Shown here in pieces: positions 61,579 to 64,000 of a stretch of DNA of 64,000 nt (positions are counted from its first letter, which is position 1; each line of letters opens with the position of its first letter). Location of the stretch: assembly GCF_013408655.1 (NCBI RefSeq), contig NZ_JACCBP010000001.1, positions 3,782,001 through 3,846,000 of the forward strand. Direction: 5' to 3'. This stretch comes from Pigmentiphaga litoralis. Lineage in GTDB: Bacteria > Pseudomonadota > Gammaproteobacteria > Burkholderiales > Burkholderiaceae_B. The position numbers and the translations under genes were made by a program. The notes below the pieces were generated by a model that saw only the letters and a program-made list of their open reading frames with translations, was not told where the DNA came from and searched no databases.

Positions 61579-63279
61579 TCAATGTCCCTGCGCGGCCACG
61601 CCCGCAGGCAGCACCAGGCTGTGGATCGCCTCCCGTTCCGTCCGGAACAGGTTGCTCGGGGTGATCACCTTCATGGCGCCCGATGCCACCAGCACGTCTT
61701 CCACCTGCTTCTTGAGTCCGGCCAGGTAGACCTCGACTCCCTGCTCCCGCAGGTTGCCCACCAGATAACTCAGCGTATCCACCCCGGTAGTATCGATGCT
61801 GTTGATCGGACCGGCGTAGATCAACACACGTTTGATGGACGCATCGGCCCGCACCCGCGTCATGATGAAGTGTTCCAGCGGGGTGGCGGTCACAAAGCTC
61901 AGGGCGGCGTCCATCCGCACGGCCAGCACGTCGGGCGCCAGCGCGCCGAGTGAAAACCGCGCCCGATCCCGCAACGTGCCGTCTTCATGCACCCCCACTT
62001 CGATGATGCGGGGATGCGCGCGGCCATACATGAAATAGCTCAGCGACAGGATGAAGCCGACCAGCACGCCCCACTGCAGCTGGGGCGCCGAAATCAGCGT
62101 GGCGATGGCCGTGATGACCGCAATGACCGCTTCGGGCCGAGACGTGTGCCACAGCCGCACGAAAAACGCCGGCTGCACCAGGTTCATGACCGGCACGACG
62201 ATCACCGCGGCCAAGAAGGCCTTGGGCAGGTGGGCGATGGCCGGGGTCAGGAACAGCAGGCTGACCAGCACGCAGACGAAGGCAAACAGCGCCGACCAGC
62301 CAGTGCGAGCACCCACATACAGATTGAGCGCCGATCGCGAGAAGGACGCGCTGACCGGGAAGGCACCACTGAAGGCGCTGGTCAGCTTGGCCAGGCCCTG
62401 GCCGATGAATTCCTGGTCTTCATCCCACCGCTGGCGGTTGCTGCGCGAAATGGTCTTGGCGCTGGACAAGGCTTCGACAAAGCTGACGATCGCGATCACC
62501 GCGGCGGCCGGCAGCAGCGCGCGATAGTCTTCCCAGGACAGCAGGGTGGGCACCGCGAAGTCCGGCAAGCCAGCGGGCAAGGCGCCCACCACCGCGCCGC
62601 CCCGGGCTCCGTATCCGGTCAGCCAGCTGACGATCCCGCACACCAGCGCTGCGCCCAGCACCACCGGCATCCGTTTGCTGTACTTCTTGAGCGCCAGCAG
62701 GAAGACCAGGGTCCCGATACCGAAGGCAAAGCCGGTCCAGTCGACCGAAAACGCGATGTCGGCGTACCGTCCTGACTGGAACAGGTCAGCGACTGCCCTG
62801 CCATCCAGGCCCAGCATTGCGGGCAATTGCGACAGCACGATCAGGATCGCGGCCGCCTGGGTAAACGCCCCCACCACCGTGGCCGGCAGGAAGTTGACGA
62901 TCATGCCCAGGCGCAGCATGCCGACCAGGATCTGGATGGCGCCCGCGATCAGGGACAGCCAGATCGCCAGTTCCACCCATCGCGGAGACCCTGCCCAGGC
63001 CAGGCCCGACAGGGAACCCGCGACCAGCATGCTCGTCAGCGCAACCGGGCCCGCGCCCAGCAACTGGCACGATCCGAACAGCACACTGATGACTGGCGGG
63101 ATCAGCGCCGCGTACAGCCCCGTGATCGGCGGCATCCCGGCCAGCATGGCATACGCCACGGCTTGCGGCACCAGGATCAGGCCCAGCGTGAAGCCCGCGC
63201 GCGCATCGGCAATCAGCGTGTCGGACGTGGGGCGCGGCCACGCCAGGAAAGGAAGCCAACGAAGCAGGGAAGCGTGCAT
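61579..63279 (-). CDS. SulP-family anion permease with STAS domain
   Basis: The 566-residue inner-membrane protein has the SulP core: DARAGFTLGLILVPQAVAYA, MPPITGLYAALIPPV, the multiple TM helices to about 420, and KTISRSNRQRWDEDQEFIGQ. A C-terminal STAS domain starts about 450, with YAGPINSIDTTGVDTLSYL. Family members move sulfate, bicarbonate or dicarboxylates with sodium or protons. No accessory genes help to decide the substrate. It is convergent with the MBL gene across the 17-bp repeat. Confidence 0.92.
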   Translation of the reverse strand: MHASLLRWLPFLAWPRPTSDTLIADARAGFTLGLILVPQAVAYAMLAGMPPITGLYAALIPPVISVLFGSCQLLGAGPVALTSMLVAGSLSGLAWAGSPRWVELAIWLSLIAGAIQILVGMLRLGMIVNFLPATVVGAFTQAAAILIVLSQLPAMLGLDGRAVADLFQSGRYADIAFSVDWTGFAFGIGTLVFLLALKKYSKRMPVVLGAALVCGIVSWLTGYGARGGAVVGALPAGLPDFAVPTLLSWEDYRALLPAAAVIAIVSFVEALSSAKTISRSNRQRWDEDQEFIGQGLAKLTSAFSGAFPVSASFSRSALNLYVGARTGWSALFAFVCVLVSLLFLTPAIAHLPKAFLAAVIVVPVMNLVQPAFFVRLWHTSRPEAVIAVITAIATLISAPQLQWGVLVGFILSLSYFMYGRAHPRIIEVGVHEDGTLRDRARFSLGALAPDVLAVRMDAALSFVTATPLEHFIMTRVRADASIKRVLIYAGPINSIDTTGVDTLSYLVGNLREQGVEVYLAGLKKQVEDVLVASGAMKVITPSNLFRTEREAIHSLVLPAGVAAQGH

Positions 63280-63309
63280 AGACCAGCGGGGAGGAAGCGG
63301 ACAGGGGCG

Positions 63310-64000
63310 TCAGGAAGGACGCGAGGCGCGCGGCTTGCGTGGCGCCTTGGAAGCGAAGTGATCGTACACCACCGCCGGAAGCAGCCGCAGCAGCCGCGCC
63401 ACGACGCCCATCTGCCACGGGATGACGGTGTAGCGGGTGCCGCGCGCGATGGCCCGCGCCGCCTTCTCGGCGAACACGTCGGGTTCCATCAGAAAGGGCA
63501 TGGTGTACGGGTTGTGCGCGGTCAGCGGTGTGCGGATGTAGCCCGGCGCCACCGTGGAGACGCGGATGCCGTAATGGATGAGTTCATTGCGCACGCTTTC
63601 GCAGTAAGCGATCACTGCGGCTTTGGACGCGCTGTATGCGCCAGCACCTGGCAGGCCGCGAATGCCCGCCACACTGGCGATGCCGACGAGCTGGCCGGCC
63701 CGCCGCGCTTTCATGCCGGCAATGAAGGGCTCGAAGGTGGCGACCATGGCCACCAGATTGGTGTCGATCACGGTCTTGAAGCCGTCAAAGTCTTCCATTT
63801 CTTCGGTCAGGGTGCCGACACTGATCCCGGCGTTGGCGATCACCAGATCCACCCGCCCGCACGCCGCCTGGAAATCGGCGGCGGCCCGGTGGAGCGCGTC
63901 GCGATCGCGCACGTCCAGCGCGTAGCAATGGTGCGTGCCGGGCAGGCTGGCGGCCAAGGCGTCAAGCATCTGCTGTCGCCGGCCGACCAGGCCGATCGTG
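63310..64000 (-). CDS. Short-chain dehydrogenase/reductase, 5' end outside window
   Basis: The visible 229 residues hold VIANAGISVGT (the NAG motif), a catalytic Ser in GIASVAGIRG, and YSASKAAVIAY (YxxxK). The N-terminal glycine-rich cofactor segment lies upstream of the window; the frame continues through TIGLVGRRQQ at the edge. The C-terminal tail (VYDHFASKAPRKPRASRPS) is basic. It resembles membrane-peripheral SDRs of unknown substrate. The stop is 30 bp from the SulP start, same strand. Confidence 0.88.
   Translation of the reverse strand, partial: TIGLVGRRQQMLDALAASLPGTHHCYALDVRDRDALHRAAADFQAACGRVDLVIANAGISVGTLTEEMEDFDGFKTVIDTNLVAMVATFEPFIAGMKARRAGQLVGIASVAGIRGLPGAGAYSASKAAVIAYCESVRNELIHYGIRVSTVAPGYIRTPLTAHNPYTMPFLMEPDVFAEKAARAIARGTRYTVIPWQMGVVARLLRLLPAVVYDHFASKAPRKPRASRPS

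Overview
The window looks like a chromosome segment of a GC-rich betaproteobacterium, most likely Burkholderiales/Alcaligenaceae (Bordetella, Achromobacter or Pigmentiphaga type). The grounds are four Bug-type (tripartite tricarboxylate) solute-binding proteins, seven LysR-type regulators, duplicated PepSY/DUF3649/DUF3325 iron-uptake genes, and AT-rich islands confined to promoters. I saw no tRNA, rRNA, prophage, insertion sequence or CRISPR array. Genus is inference only.

Layout. 1-4.4 kb: exported TPR-like protein (cut by the window edge), tRNA hydroxylase TrhO, a GST, polyphosphate kinase 2 and an ETHE1-like persulfide dioxygenase. 4.5-8.8 kb: aldo/keto reductase, then a LysR / substrate-binding protein / 2-oxoglutarate-type oxygenase module. 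8.8-16.3 kb: quinone oxidoreductase with divergent HxlR regulator, RIO-like kinase, LysR, a QseBC-like two-component pair, a heme-oxygenase-fold protein, a PEBP protein and a GAF protein. 16.5-27.2 kb: Bug/gamma-glutamyltransferase/LysR module, thioesterase, FMN alpha-hydroxyacid dehydrogenase, a second LysR / substrate-binding protein / oxygenase module (Rieske this time), another Bug protein and a UlaG-like metallo-hydrolase. 27.4-31.6 kb: a LysR with two DNA-binding domains, a decayed AraC/methyltransferase pair and a MerR-aldo/keto reductase operon.

31.6-38.2 kb is a siderophore uptake locus read on the minus strand: FecI-like sigma factor, FecR-like anti-sigma factor, TonB-dependent transducer, PepSY membrane protein, DUF3649. 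A Fur-like box precedes fecI, and two copies of one candidate ECF promoter precede fecR and the receptor. A second set (DUF4198-DUF3649-PepSY-DUF3325) lies at 46.0-49.1 kb behind another Fur-like box. Between them are a GlpQ-like phosphodiesterase, cardiolipin synthase and a four-gene operon (Bug, enamidase-like amidohydrolase, class II aldolase, ketopantoate-reductase-like). 49.3-53.9 kb is a LysR/Bug/alpha-hydroxyacid dehydrogenase/PrpF catabolic module. 54-64 kb holds peptide deformylase, GST, CbiX, YbiB, IclR, nitronate monooxygenase, thiolase, a LiuR-like MerR, an MBL hydrolase, a SulP transporter and a partial short-chain dehydrogenase.

The least expected features are: (i) about ten unrelated short tandem repeats (8-17 bp units), most at or just past gene ends and several reiterating a TGA stop codon, three more inside fecR; (ii) two paralogous orphan solute-binding proteins, each preceding a different mononuclear-iron oxygenase; (iii) the duplicated candidate ECF promoter; (iv) the abutting truncated methyltransferase and frameshifted AraC remnant.
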